Part shown: piece after piece, positions 15,411 to 24,039 of the stretch
Layout of the letters: each line of letters opens with the position of its first letter
How positions within the stretch are numbered: position 1 is the stretch's first letter
Made by a program: the position numbers and the translations under genes
Source of the DNA: JAHRAW01 sp963693025
GTDB lineage: Bacteria; Pseudomonadota; Gammaproteobacteria; Arenicellales; Poriferihabitantaceae
Assembly: GCA_963693025.1 (NCBI GenBank)
Contig: OY843749.1
Coordinates: forward strand, 1,054,001-1,118,000
Direction of reading: 5' to 3'
DNA: 64,000 nt
Notes under the pieces: model-generated
The model's database searches: none
What the model was told of the DNA's origin: nothing
The model's input: only the letters and a program-made list of their open reading frames with translations

Positions 15411-18080
15411 GTGGAACTCGTCTTTCTCGCCGTCCTAATCACGCTGATGATCGTGGCGCTGACCGCCGGCTATCCGGTGGCGTTCGCGCTGCCCGGCTCC
15501 TCCATTTTGGCGGTCGCGCTGGCGGCGTTGTGCGGCTATTTGTTTGCCGGCGACACCAGCGCCTACTTCGCCCAGGACGGACCCACGCAATGGCTGAGCG
15601 CGGGCGTGACTAATTTCCGCAGCCTGTATTGGGATGTCGAGCGCGACACGCTCATCGCCATCCCGCTGTTCGTGTTCATGGGCATCATGCTGCAGCGCTC
15701 AAAAATCGCGGAAGACTCGCTGATTACCATGGCGCAGTTGTTCGGTCCCGTTCCCGGCGGGCTCGGCATTTCGGTGGTGTTCGTCGGCGCGCTGCTTGCC
15801 GCCACCACCGGCATCGTCGGCGCAACCGTCATCGCCATGGGGCTGATTTCACTCCCCGCGATGCTGAAAAACAACTACTCCAAACCGCTCGCCAGCGGCA
15901 CCATCTGCGCCTCGGGCACGCTGGGGCAAATCATCCCGCCCTCCATCGTCCTAATCATTCTGGCAGACCAACTGTCGAGCGCGGTCGAACAAGCCGGCAC
16001 CGCCCGCAAAGCCGAATACAAGGCGGCCACCGGCGAGTTCTCGATGCCGTCGGAGTTCGACATCACCTCGGCGAGCGCCGGCGACATGTTCATGGGCGCG
16101 CTCATTCCGGGGCTGATTCTGGTGGCGATCTACATGGTCTACATCCTCATCAACGCGCTGCTGCGCCCCGGCTCGGCGCCGCCGGTGCCATACGATGGCC
16201 GCTACGACCGAAAGTTCGCGCTTCGCGTGCTGGTGGCGCTGGTGCCGCCGCTGTCGTTGATTTTCGCCGTGCTCGGCTCCATCGTCACCGGCATCGCCAC
16301 GGTCAATCAAGCCGGCGCCATCGGCGCGGTCGGCGCCATCATCATGGGCGGTTACCGTTTGATGGACGGCAAGCGCGGCGCCTACCGGCCCGCCCTGCTC
16401 GCCATCGGCGCGACCGTCGCCATTCTGGTACTGATTAACCTGTTCGATTTGAACATCAAAAACATCAAGAGCAACCGCGACCTCCTCGGCCTCACGCTGG
16501 CGGCGGTGGCGGTCACGGCGTTGCTGGCGGCGGTGCTGTGGAGCGCGTGGCGCGCCTATACCATCGACGACACGCTGCGCGGCGTCATGATCGAAACCGC
16601 CAAGACCACGTCGATGGTGTTCATCATCCTGATCGGCGCCGCGATGCTGACTTCCGCCTTTCGCGGATTCGGCGGCGAGCACTTGGTCAAGGAATTTCTC
16701 ACCGGGCTGCCCGGCGGTTTCTGGACGCAGTTCGTGGTGGTCATGGCGGTCATCTTTCTGCTCGGCTTTTTCCTCGACTTCATCGAAATCGCGGTGGTGG
16801 TGGTGCCCATCGTGGCGCCGATTTTGCTCGCCGACCCGTCCGCCAACATCACCGCCGTCTGGCTCGGTGTCATGATCGGCCTCAATATGCAGACTTCGTT
16901 TCTGACGCCGCCGTTCGGCTTCGCGCTGTTCTACCTGCGCGGCGTCGCGCCGCCCGAAGTGAAAACCACGCAGATTTACAAGGGCGCGTTCGCCTTCATC
17001 ATTTTGCAACTGGTTGGGCTGGGGGTCGCCGGCTACTTCCCCGGCTTGGTCAACTACATGCCGTATCGCACCTACCTGACCTCGGAGACCGCGCCACCGC
17101 CGGTCAACCCGCGCCTTCAGTATTGCATGGAGCGCCGAGTGTTTGCCGAATACCGCAATCGCGACAGCCGCGCCGCGCTGATGGACGGCATCGGGCGGGC
17201 GCGCGCGCTGGATTTGTCGGTGTTGCCCGCCGCCCACCGCGACGCCCTGGCGGGAAGTTTTGCCGCCGCCGGCGACACCTTCGGCGTGGTCGAACAGGTC
17301 ACCGCCGCCGAAGCCGAATTGAACGCCTATATCGACGGCTATCTCCCCCTGCAGCGCGAGGTGCGGCGCACGCAAATCGGGATTCGCAAAGTTGAGCGCA
17401 AAATCGAAGACGCGCAAACCCGCCACGACCGGCTCAAGCGCAACCGCGACGCCACGCAACGGCAACTCGAGCCATTGGAGCGCGAAATCGCCGAATTGCA
17501 GCGAAGCAAAGCGGCGTTGCAGGACAGCATCCCCGACGCGTGGAGCGCATCAAACGCCACCTACAACGAACTCGCCGCCATCGACAAAAAAGCGCGCCTC
17601 GCCTATCGCCGCCATGTCGATAACGCCTACCAACCCCTCGACGACGTCCGCCGCGAAATCGGGCAAGCCGGCTTGCTGGCGGCATTGGAGCAACCGCTGA
17701 CGCGCCTCGAAAGCGTCATCGCCGCCAACTCCGCCGAGCAGGCGATGGCGCAAATCAAACAAGTGGAAAGCGAATTCAGCGGAATCAAAGGCGGCAATCA
17801 AATCAAGTCCGCCCTGTCCAAATCCCGCCGCGCCCTAAAAGGCGACACCCCCGACCGCACCGAAGCCATCCAACTGCTAAAACAAGCACGCACCGCCTTC
17901 GCCAACGAGGTCGCCTGGCGCACCACCGCAACAAAATCACTCCTACCGGCACTCAACAAATACAATACCACCATCAAAACCACCATAGGCCTCCGCCTAC
18001 AAAAACGCCTAACCAAAGAACAAGCCAAAGCCATCGCCGCCTGTCAGTCGGGGCATCGGGATATATCGTTGAACTTTTGA
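15411..18080 (+). CDS. dctM: TRAP transporter large permease DctM with long C-terminal coiled-coil extension
   Basis: An 889-aa protein starting at GTG. Residues 1 to about 565 form the Na+-coupled permease (LIAIPLFVFMGIMLQRS, GTICASGTLGQIIPPSIVL, and a second half with DFIEIAVVVVPIVAPILL and LGVMIGLNMQTSFLTPPFG), with the inserted middle region seen in keto-acid/mannitol-type permeases. Residues about 570-889 are soluble, charged and rich in heptad-like Leu/Ala/Arg/Glu, predicted to form long coiled coils on the cytoplasmic or periplasmic side. Ordinary DctM is about 430 aa. The extension is in frame, with no sign of a fusion error. Confidence 0.9.
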   Translation: MELVFLAVLITLMIVALTAGYPVAFALPGSSILAVALAALCGYLFAGDTSAYFAQDGPTQWLSAGVTNFRSLYWDVERDTLIAIPLFVFMGIMLQRSKIAEDSLITMAQLFGPVPGGLGISVVFVGALLAATTGIVGATVIAMGLISLPAMLKNNYSKPLASGTICASGTLGQIIPPSIVLIILADQLSSAVEQAGTARKAEYKAATGEFSMPSEFDITSASAGDMFMGALIPGLILVAIYMVYILINALLRPGSAPPVPYDGRYDRKFALRVLVALVPPLSLIFAVLGSIVTGIATVNQAGAIGAVGAIIMGGYRLMDGKRGAYRPALLAIGATVAILVLINLFDLNIKNIKSNRDLLGLTLAAVAVTALLAAVLWSAWRAYTIDDTLRGVMIETAKTTSMVFIILIGAAMLTSAFRGFGGEHLVKEFLTGLPGGFWTQFVVVMAVIFLLGFFLDFIEIAVVVVPIVAPILLADPSANITAVWLGVMIGLNMQTSFLTPPFGFALFYLRGVAPPEVKTTQIYKGAFAFIILQLVGLGVAGYFPGLVNYMPYRTYLTSETAPPPVNPRLQYCMERRVFAEYRNRDSRAALMDGIGRARALDLSVLPAAHRDALAGSFAAAGDTFGVVEQVTAAEAELNAYIDGYLPLQREVRRTQIGIRKVERKIEDAQTRHDRLKRNRDATQRQLEPLEREIAELQRSKAALQDSIPDAWSASNATYNELAAIDKKARLAYRRHVDNAYQPLDDVRREIGQAGLLAALEQPLTRLESVIAANSAEQAMAQIKQVESEFSGIKGGNQIKSALSKSRRALKGDTPDRTEAIQLLKQARTAFANEVAWRTTATKSLLPALNKYNTTIKTTIGLRLQKRLTKEQAKAIAACQSGHRDISLNF

Positions 18081-18117
18081 GATGCGGGTTGGTGGGGGGA
18101 TGGGATAGCAACCACTT

Positions 18118-18291
18118 CGTCATTCTCGAGCGTTAGTGTCCGTTGCCGCCGCGCTTCTTCTTTTAGCGGCGGCTTACGGACACTTGCGTCCTCGGGAAAA
18201 ATCCGCCGGGAGCGGATTTTCGCGTAGCCCGAAGGGCGCGTATCAGGGATGATACGCGCAATCTCCCTAAGACTGGCACGGGCTTTGATTC
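18118..18291 (+). repeat. R-element copy 7, forward half-element with alpha module
   Basis: This copy keeps the leading end and GC hairpin, has the alpha module inserted at the same site as copy 2 (after CCTCGGG), and breaks off after GGCACGGGCTTTG. The missing right half is replaced directly by the 3' end of the small gene at 18297. Copy 15 breaks at the same sequence. Confidence 0.88.
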
Positions 18292-18296
18292 TTTCA

Positions 18297-18509
18297 TCAA
18301 GACAGAAACAACGGTTTCAACAACGACACAACATTAACCACAATAATCAACCCAAGCATCCATTTCAGAATCAACAAATCGGATTCAATTTTATCAAACC
18401 AATCATCATAGTTTTTTGGCGGCGTTCTCTTCAAACGTATTTTATCCTTCGCGCGCTTGAAAAAATGAGCGGTTAACGATTTCATTATTTTTAGTTTCAT
18501 CTTTTTCAT
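18297..18509 (-). CDS. Small coiled-coil plus membrane-anchor protein, paralogue of 19124-19384
   Basis: About 70 aa from the ATG at 18509 (preceded by GGTGA). A basic N-terminus leads to KIESDLLILKWMLGLIIVV and ends SLLKPLFLS. The last 30 residues closely match the end of the protein at 19124-19384, where the corresponding segment is KIETDLLILKWMAGLVLAV. One C-terminal hydrophobic helix is predicted. It is the last gene of a minus-strand run beginning upstream of the restriction-modification genes. Function unknown; XhlA/holin-like anchors share the layout. Confidence 0.6.
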   Translation of the reverse strand: MKKMKLKIMKSLTAHFFKRAKDKIRLKRTPPKNYDDWFDKIESDLLILKWMLGLIIVVNVVSLLKPLFLS

Positions 18510-18535
18510 GGTCACCGCCGATACAGACGCGGGAA

Positions 18536-18778
18536 TCAAGGCGAGAAAAATAATTTCACGATTGTCACAGCCAATCCCGCCGCCACACCCATACCCCCAA
18601 GCATGCCGCCAAGCACTCCACTCAACACCCACACTCTTATTCTTTGGATGTCTTCTTTCGTTGCCGTGTGTTTAATTTGCTCTTCGAGTCTGGCGAGGCG
18701 TTCGCCATAGTTGCCGTTGCCGCCATCGGAACTGCGCCCCCGGCTGATGGGGGTTACTTTGTTGGTTGGTTTGCTCAT
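18536..18778 (-). CDS. Small ATKEDIQRI-type coiled-coil/membrane protein, paralogue of 19418-19576
   Basis: An 80-aa protein: a polar N-terminus, then RLARLEEQIKHTATKEDIQ and a C-terminal helix VLGGMLGGMGVAAGLAVTIV. The second half matches the 52-aa protein at 19418-19576 (MATKEDIQRIKAWILSGVFG). It overlaps the upstream 84-aa gene by ATGA, so the two are translationally coupled. Small proteins with an ATKED segment plus one helix are common beside phage and defence genes, but no function is established here. Confidence 0.65.
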   Translation of the reverse strand: MSKPTNKVTPISRGRSSDGGNGNYGERLARLEEQIKHTATKEDIQRIRVWVLSGVLGGMLGGMGVAAGLAVTIVKLFFSP

Positions 18779-19029
18779 TGCTCTTCCCAGAGATTTAATT
18801 TCTCCCACAAAGTCTGGTCGTAAAAGCCATAGTAAGAATCCAGAGTAAACACCACGCCCGCATTGCTGTCTTTGATGCCGAGCATTTGGCAAATCTCGGA
18901 AGGCGTTTTACTGCTAGCGGCCACCGCCCATACCCCGGGCGCAATTTGATAATTAAAATCCGGGAAATTGCTTTGCACTTCCGCTTGGATTTGCTCGGGG
19001 TTTGGCGAAATGATGATAAAACGAACCAT
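18775..19029 (-). CDS. 84-aa protein of unknown function, possibly ferredoxin-like fold
   Basis: It begins MVRFIIISPNPEQIQAEVQ and contains YQIAPGVWAVAASSKTPSE and VVFTLDSYYGFYDQTLWEKL. The alternating strand/helix pattern (two beta-alpha-beta units in 84 aa, with a weakly conserved end resembling SinR/Cas2-like small proteins) is a guess from visual pattern only. It is coupled by ATGA to the 80-aa membrane protein. It is unpaired in the upstream paralogous cassette, making it the distinguishing component of this copy. Confidence 0.6.
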   Translation of the reverse strand: MVRFIIISPNPEQIQAEVQSNFPDFNYQIAPGVWAVAASSKTPSEICQMLGIKDSNAGVVFTLDSYYGFYDQTLWEKLNLWEEQ

Positions 19030-19123
19030 GATATTTCTGGCAAAGGGCTTATTTGAGAGATGCTGATAATGTATACGCTATTTGCGAATTGTCAATACCT
19101 TTTGATTGTTGAAAGGCGCTCAA

Positions 19124-19384
19124 TTAAGACAAAAACAACGCTTTCAACATCGGCAAAACATTAACCGCAAGAACCAGCCCGGCCATCCATTTCAATATCA
19201 ACAGGTCGGTTTCAATCTTATCGAGTTTGCTGTCAATTTTGTCAAACGACCGCTCAATCGCATCGAAGTTAGAAGCGAAATTCCGCCCACGACCGGCAAC
19301 GGCTTCTGCCGCCGCGGTTGCTTTCTGCTCGCTTGCGCCCGCGTCAAGAAAAGCATCATACACCTCTTTAATAATCACGCTCAT
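19124..19384 (-). CDS. 86-aa coiled-coil plus membrane-anchor protein
   Basis: N-terminal MSVIIKEVYDAFLDAGASE and an Ala-rich region lead into heptads FDAIERSFDKIDSKLDKIET, then one hydrophobic helix ILKWMAGLVLAVNVLPMLK. The arrangement recalls XhlA- or DUF1640-like coiled-coil anchors. Its C-terminal 30 residues are nearly the same as those of 18297-18509, and it follows the 52-aa ATKEDIQRI gene by 33 bp just as in the other cassette. Function unknown. Confidence 0.65.
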   Translation of the reverse strand: MSVIIKEVYDAFLDAGASEQKATAAAEAVAGRGRNFASNFDAIERSFDKIDSKLDKIETDLLILKWMAGLVLAVNVLPMLKALFLS

Positions 19385-19417
19385 CGCATTTTATGTCCCA
19401 CGAAACCAAATCAAGAG

Positions 19418-19576
19418 TCAAAAAACAATTTTTGTAGCGGTTATGACCAATGCCGTAACCAGACCAACACCGCCGAATACCCCGCTCAATATCCACGCTT
19501 TTATTCTTTGAATGTCTTCTTTTGTGGCCATGCGTTCCACCTTGGCTTCGATTCTTGTCAGTGTCAAATGATTCAT
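19418..19576 (-). CDS. 52-aa ATKEDIQRI coiled-coil/membrane protein
   Basis: Found by reading the minus strand: MNHLTLTRIEAKVERMATKE followed by DIQRIKAWILSGVFGGVG and a C-terminal hydrophobic helix ending KIVF. It matches the 80-aa protein at 18536-18778 along the ATKEDIQRI(K/R)xWxLSG core. Located 39 bp after the restriction endonuclease gene, it is probably on the same transcript. Its conservation between two cassettes at amino-acid level, with diverged DNA, supports a real gene despite its size. Confidence 0.62.
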   Translation of the reverse strand: MNHLTLTRIEAKVERMATKEDIQRIKAWILSGVFGGVGLVTALVITATKIVF

Positions 19577-19615
19577 TGCATTATTTCAAACGAGACTTAT
19601 CACTCATATTTTAAC

Positions 19616-20293
19616 TCATCCGTCCAGAGAACGCGGCTCGAACTCTATTCGGCCCACTTCAAAATGACTCGAATGCTCAACGTTTAGCATATATTTAAAG
19701 TTGCGTGGACTACCGTCTGAATTTCTCCCTTGTTTATGAATGCCCAGCCGTTCTTGGTTTCCCGAGTCGATAATCAGCAACAGTATCTGCGCCAATTCGG
19801 CGCTCGTTTTGCGGTAACGAGAGGTTGCGTTTCGTTTAACTCTGTCTTCCTCATACTGCGATACCCCGCCCTTTAAGTCGGCATGCCATTGTTGAAAACT
19901 GCGCGTGTCGTCATTGTATTCAACGTCCAGCAAAGCCAAGATAATGCCGTGAGCGCCATAAGCGTTCAGGCTTTTATCAATGGCTCTTTGGTCGTTCAAA
20001 ATAATACGGTGATTATCCGATTTAACAGCGCTCGCTTTCATATCCCAGTTAATACTGCGAAACGAGTCGAACTCGACCCGGCCATATTTTTTACCCGGCA
20101 GTATGAAATCTGTTTTTTCCAAATATCTCTCGCATAAAGACTCAAAATAGAATCCTATCCATTCCATTTGCCTCCACTGATAATCAATTTCCTTCAATTC
20201 TAAAATGGACTGCTTTCCATCCCAATTAGTTGGCATATCTTTCAGGGCGTTTGTGATAATTTCAATGTCTTCGCTGTAACTTTTCCTTCGCAT
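19616..20293 (-). CDS. Type II restriction endonuclease (partner of adjacent methyltransferase)
   Basis: A 225-aa protein from MRRKSYSEDI, directly following the methyltransferase stop (1 bp between them). A PD-(D/E)xK-like core is visible as VEFDSFRSINWDMKAS (about residues 74-89), with D-M-K as the likely metal/catalytic element. Assignment as the endonuclease is mainly from this motif and its position as the tight partner of a DNA methyltransferase. Recognition sequence unknown. Codon use is visibly more AT-rich than in the flanking housekeeping genes, suggesting transfer. Confidence 0.75.
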   Translation of the reverse strand: MRRKSYSEDIEIITNALKDMPTNWDGKQSILELKEIDYQWRQMEWIGFYFESLCERYLEKTDFILPGKKYGRVEFDSFRSINWDMKASAVKSDNHRIILNDQRAIDKSLNAYGAHGIILALLDVEYNDDTRSFQQWHADLKGGVSQYEEDRVKRNATSRYRKTSAELAQILLLIIDSGNQERLGIHKQGRNSDGSPRNFKYMLNVEHSSHFEVGRIEFEPRSLDG

Positions 20294-20294
20294 T

Positions 20295-21125
20295 TTACGC
20301 CAACTCCGCAATAAGAATTTCTTGCTGAGAAGTTTCAGTTTTAATGCGTTGCTCAGCAATCAAACAATAATCCTCATTGATTTCAATGCCGATGGTCTGG
20401 CGTTGATTTCTAACCGCCATTACACAAGTCGTGCCACTGCCACACATCGGGTCGAGCACCATATCACCCGGATTGGAAAAGCATAAAATTAAATCCTCGG
20501 CCAATTTGTCGGGGTAGGTGGCCGGATGTTTAAGTTTCAGGCGGTTACCCTCGGTGTTGCTCGTTTTATATTGCCAAACAGTGCCTCTGCATTTCAGCGG
20601 ATTAACGGCTTTGGGCGTGATTTTTTTAAATTTTCCACTGGTCAGGCGGTCAGTGCCCGCGTATATCTTCCCCGCGTGCTTGCTTGGCACCATTAGCGGT
20701 TCTTTGTTAAAGGTTTTGGGTCTCTCGCCCTTGAAAAACAGCAAAATATATTCATGGTCAACCCGGAAACGACTATTCCACCAAGCTCCGGGATTGCCGT
20801 CTCGCCGATAAACACAGGTTTCGAATAACCGCCACCCGGCGTTTTCACACCAATCGACCGCTAACTTAAAAGTAGTCAGAGATTTTGCGAAGTTTTTCGT
20901 CCCATCGCCAATGACCACCGCGCACACACCACCCTCTTTGGTGATTCGATGCAAATTCTTACCCAGTGTGTAAAAATCAAAAATCCAACCTTTTTTATAA
21001 TCTCTAATGCCATCGTAGGGCGGCGAAAATACGGATAGATCCACTGAATTATCCGCCATTTCACCGGAGACGGTAATACAGTCACCCTGTCTAACCGTAT
21101 GCGTACTCGTAACAGAAAGCGTCAT
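20295..21125 (-). CDS. DNA methyltransferase (beta-class, N4-cytosine or N6-adenine)
   Basis: A 276-aa enzyme with catalytic motif SPPYDG near the N-terminus (about residues 34-39) and the SAM-binding motif DPMCGSGTT near the C-terminus, the beta-class order. SPPY is typical of N4-cytosine or N6-adenine methylation. ATG at 21125 is chosen; a TTG at 21182 would extend it to 10 bp from ahcY. It protects host DNA against the downstream endonuclease. It lies immediately after ahcY on the same strand, an unusual neighbour because AhcY removes the product of SAM-dependent methylation. Confidence 0.9.
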   Translation of the reverse strand: MTLSVTSTHTVRQGDCITVSGEMADNSVDLSVFSPPYDGIRDYKKGWIFDFYTLGKNLHRITKEGGVCAVVIGDGTKNFAKSLTTFKLAVDWCENAGWRLFETCVYRRDGNPGAWWNSRFRVDHEYILLFFKGERPKTFNKEPLMVPSKHAGKIYAGTDRLTSGKFKKITPKAVNPLKCRGTVWQYKTSNTEGNRLKLKHPATYPDKLAEDLILCFSNPGDMVLDPMCGSGTTCVMAVRNQRQTIGIEINEDYCLIAEQRIKTETSQQEILIAELA

Positions 21126-21191
21126 TAGATAAAGATAATTATCTGTGAAAGTTGTCTCGGATACATAAATTGTTTCAATCAAAAGATGTCA

Positions 21192-22622
21192 TCAATACCG
21201 ATAATGCTCCGCCTTATAAGGCCCGTCCACCGGGACACCGATGTAGTCGGCTTGTTGTTGGGTCATTCGGGTTAGTTTGGCGCCTATTTTTTCCAGGTGT
21301 AGGCGGGCGACTTCTTCGTCGAGGTGTTTGGGGAGGACGTGGACGTTTTTGTTGTATTTTTCGCCGTCTCGCCACAGTTCTATTTGCGCCAATACCTGGT
21401 TGGTGAAACTGTTTGACATGACAAAACTCGGGTGGCCCGTGGCGCAGCCGAGGTTGACCAGGCGGCCCTGTGCCAGCAGCGTGATGCGGTTGCCGTTGGG
21501 CAGGATGATTTGGTCCACTTGCGGCTTGATGTTTTCCCATTCGTATTGCTTCATTCCGGCGACATCGATTTCGTTGTCGAAGTGCCCGATGTTGCAGACG
21601 ATGGACTGGTCTTTCATGCGCGCCATCTGGTCGTGGCTGATGACGGTGGCGTTGCCGGTGGCGGCGACAAAAATATCGGCGTCACCGCAGACTTCATCCA
21701 TGCGCACCACGCGGTATCCCTCCATCGCCGCTTGCAGCGCGCAAATCGGGTCGATTTCGGTCACCCACACGGTCGCGCCCAAGCCGCGCAACGACTGGGC
21801 GCAGCCTTTGCCGACGTCGCCGTAGCCGAGCACCAGCGCGATCTTGCCGGCGATCATCACATCGGTGGCGCGCTTGATGCCGTCCACCAGCGATTCGCGG
21901 CAGCCATACAGGTTGTCGAATTTTGACTTGGTGACCGAGTCGTTCACGTTGATTGCCGGGAATGGCAGGCCGTCCTGCGCGGCCATTTGATAGAGGCGGT
22001 GGACGCCGGTGGTGGTCTCTTCGGTGACGCCTTGGATGTTTGCCAGGCGCCGGCTATACCAACTTCGGTCGCGCTGCAAGCGCGCTTTGATGGCGGCGAA
22101 CAGCGCGACTTCCTCTTCGCTGCCGGGGTTGTCGAGCGCCGATGCGTCTTGCTCCGCCTTCGCGCCGAGAATCAACAGCAGGGTCGCATCGCCGCCGTCA
22201 TCGAGAATCATGTTGGGTCCCGAGTCGGGCTCGGAGCCGTCGCCCCACTGCATGATGCGGTGCGTGAATTCCCAGTATTCCTCCAGCGACTCGCCCTTGA
22301 AAGCGAACACCGGCACGCCGCTTTGCGCGATGGCGGCGGCGGCGTGGTCTTGCGTTGAAAAAATGTTGCACGACGCCCAGCGGACTTCCGCCCCGAGCGC
22401 CGTCAGCGATTCGATTAGCACCGCGGTTTGGATGGTCATGTGCAACGACCCGGCGATGCGCGCGCCCCGCAACGGCTGCTCCGCGGCGTATTTTTCGCGC
22501 ACCGCCATGAGACCGGGCATTTCGGTTTCAGCGATGCGGATTTCCTTGCGCCCCCAGTCGGCCAGACTGATGTCGGCGACATGGTGGTCGGGTTTGATTT
22601 GCTGCACGACTTGAGTGGACAT
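21192..22622 (-). CDS. ahcY: Adenosylhomocysteinase
   Basis: A 476-aa full-length enzyme that hydrolyses S-adenosylhomocysteine to homocysteine and adenosine, relieving product inhibition of methyltransferases. The NAD-binding segment ALVLGYGDVGKGCAQSLRG (about residues 262-280) and the C-terminal Lys/Tyr end KAEHYRY are conserved. It is 70 bp downstream of metK on the same strand, forming the SAM cycle pair. No SAH riboswitch was recognised in the 70-bp gap. Confidence 0.97.
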   Translation of the reverse strand: MSTQVVQQIKPDHHVADISLADWGRKEIRIAETEMPGLMAVREKYAAEQPLRGARIAGSLHMTIQTAVLIESLTALGAEVRWASCNIFSTQDHAAAAIAQSGVPVFAFKGESLEEYWEFTHRIMQWGDGSEPDSGPNMILDDGGDATLLLILGAKAEQDASALDNPGSEEEVALFAAIKARLQRDRSWYSRRLANIQGVTEETTTGVHRLYQMAAQDGLPFPAINVNDSVTKSKFDNLYGCRESLVDGIKRATDVMIAGKIALVLGYGDVGKGCAQSLRGLGATVWVTEIDPICALQAAMEGYRVVRMDEVCGDADIFVAATGNATVISHDQMARMKDQSIVCNIGHFDNEIDVAGMKQYEWENIKPQVDQIILPNGNRITLLAQGRLVNLGCATGHPSFVMSNSFTNQVLAQIELWRDGEKYNKNVHVLPKHLDEEVARLHLEKIGAKLTRMTQQQADYIGVPVDGPYKAEHYRY

Positions 22623-22691
22623 TTTCTTTATTCGCTCCGTAGGTTGATGCTGGATGAAGGATGAAAGATGATTGCGGGTGACCGGTATGAG

Positions 22692-23858
22692 TTACAACCC
22701 GGCGTCGGCGCGCAGTTGCGCCGCTTCGTCGGTTTTCTCCCAGGTGAAATCGCTGTCGTTGCGCCCGAAATGACCATACGCCGCGGTCTTGCGGTAAATC
22801 GGCCTGAGCAGGTCGAGGCGCTGCACGATGGCTTTGGGGCGCAAGTCAAAATGCGCCGCGATGAGTTCTTCGATTTTCTCATCGGCGATTGCGCCAGTGC
22901 CGGAGGTCTCCACCATCACCGACACCGGGCGGGCAACCCCGATGGCGTAGGCGACCTGCACCTCGCATTTCGCCGCCAGCCCCGCCGCCACCACGTTCTT
23001 GGCGACGTGGCGGGTCGCGTAGGCGGCTGAGCGGTCGACCTTGGACGGGTCCTTGCCGGAAAACGCGCCGCCGCCGTGGTGCGCCGAGCCGCCGTAGGTG
23101 TCAACTATTATTTTGCGCCCGGTCAGGCCGCAGTCGCCGACCGGTCCGCCGATGACGAAACGCCCGGTCGGGTTGACCAGAAAGCGGGTGTCGGCGGAAA
23201 TCATGTCGCCGGGCAACACCGGTCGGATGATTTGCTCGATGACCTCGCGCGACAACTCGTCGTGTTTCACACCGTCGTCGTGCTGGGTTGACAGCACCAC
23301 GGTATCGACCGCCGCCGGCTTGCCATCGACATAGCGCACCGTGACCTGCGACTTGGCGTCCGGGCGCAACCACGCCAGTTTGCCCGCCTTGCGAACTTCC
23401 GCCTGCATCTCCACCAGCCGGTGCGCGTAGGTGATGGGGAAGGGCATCAGCACGTCGGTCTCGTCGCAGGCGTAGCCGAACATCAAGCCCTGGTCGCCGG
23501 CGCCCTGGTCGAGGTCCAGCCCTTCGCCTTCGTTGACTCCCTGGGCGATGTCGGGCGACTGCCGGTCGAGCGACACGATGACCGCGCAACTCTGCGCGTC
23601 AAACCCCATCTTTGATGAGGTGTAGCCGATTTCCGCGACCGCGCTCCTGACCACGGCGGGAAAATCGACCACCGCCGTCGAGGTGATTTCGCCGGAGACG
23701 ACCACCATGCCGGTATTGACCAGCGTTTCACACGCGACCCTTGAGAGCGGGTCCTGCTCCAGCAAGGCATCCAACACCGCATCCGACACGCGGTCGGCGA
23801 CTTTGTCGGGATGGCCTTCGGAAACTGATTCGGAGGTGAATAAAAATGAATTGGACAT
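22692..23858 (-). CDS. metK: S-adenosylmethionine synthetase
   Basis: A 388-aa enzyme making SAM from methionine and ATP. The start MSNSFLFTSESVSEGHPDKV at 23858 fits the family N-terminus; the longer open frame to 24041 is leader. GAGDQGLMFGYA and GGGAFSGKDPSKVDRSAAY are the signature ATP/phosphate motifs. It heads the metK-ahcY-methyltransferase-endonuclease run. Confidence 0.97.
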   Translation of the reverse strand: MSNSFLFTSESVSEGHPDKVADRVSDAVLDALLEQDPLSRVACETLVNTGMVVVSGEITSTAVVDFPAVVRSAVAEIGYTSSKMGFDAQSCAVIVSLDRQSPDIAQGVNEGEGLDLDQGAGDQGLMFGYACDETDVLMPFPITYAHRLVEMQAEVRKAGKLAWLRPDAKSQVTVRYVDGKPAAVDTVVLSTQHDDGVKHDELSREVIEQIIRPVLPGDMISADTRFLVNPTGRFVIGGPVGDCGLTGRKIIVDTYGGSAHHGGGAFSGKDPSKVDRSAAYATRHVAKNVVAAGLAAKCEVQVAYAIGVARPVSVMVETSGTGAIADEKIEELIAAHFDLRPKAIVQRLDLLRPIYRKTAAYGHFGRNDSDFTWEKTDEAAQLRADAGL

Positions 23859-23908
23859 GGGATTTCGTTGGTGTGGGTGGTTGAATTTAAGGGTTGATAA
23901 GCACGCGG

Positions 23909-23914
23909 ATAATA
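23909..23914 (-). promoter_or_regulatory. Likely -10 box of metK
   Basis: On the minus strand this reads TGCTATTAT, an extended -10 (TGn plus TATTAT), 51 bp before the metK start. No good -35 at 17 bp was found, as is common for extended -10 promoters. Confidence 0.5.
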
Positions 23915-24039
23915 GCACAATCCCGCCGCACCAACGGCCCCACACTGTGGCGGAAGCGATTCTTTTGTCAGTGCTGTCATCCCCCAATCCACAGATGACA
24001 CCGCTGGGATACGCCGTCTCCCGTAGACTCCCCGCCGCC

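Noticed and set aside
22623..22691. SAH or SAM riboswitch upstream of ahcY
   Set aside because: The gap is only 69 bp and no pseudoknot or conserved riboswitch core could be recognised by eye.
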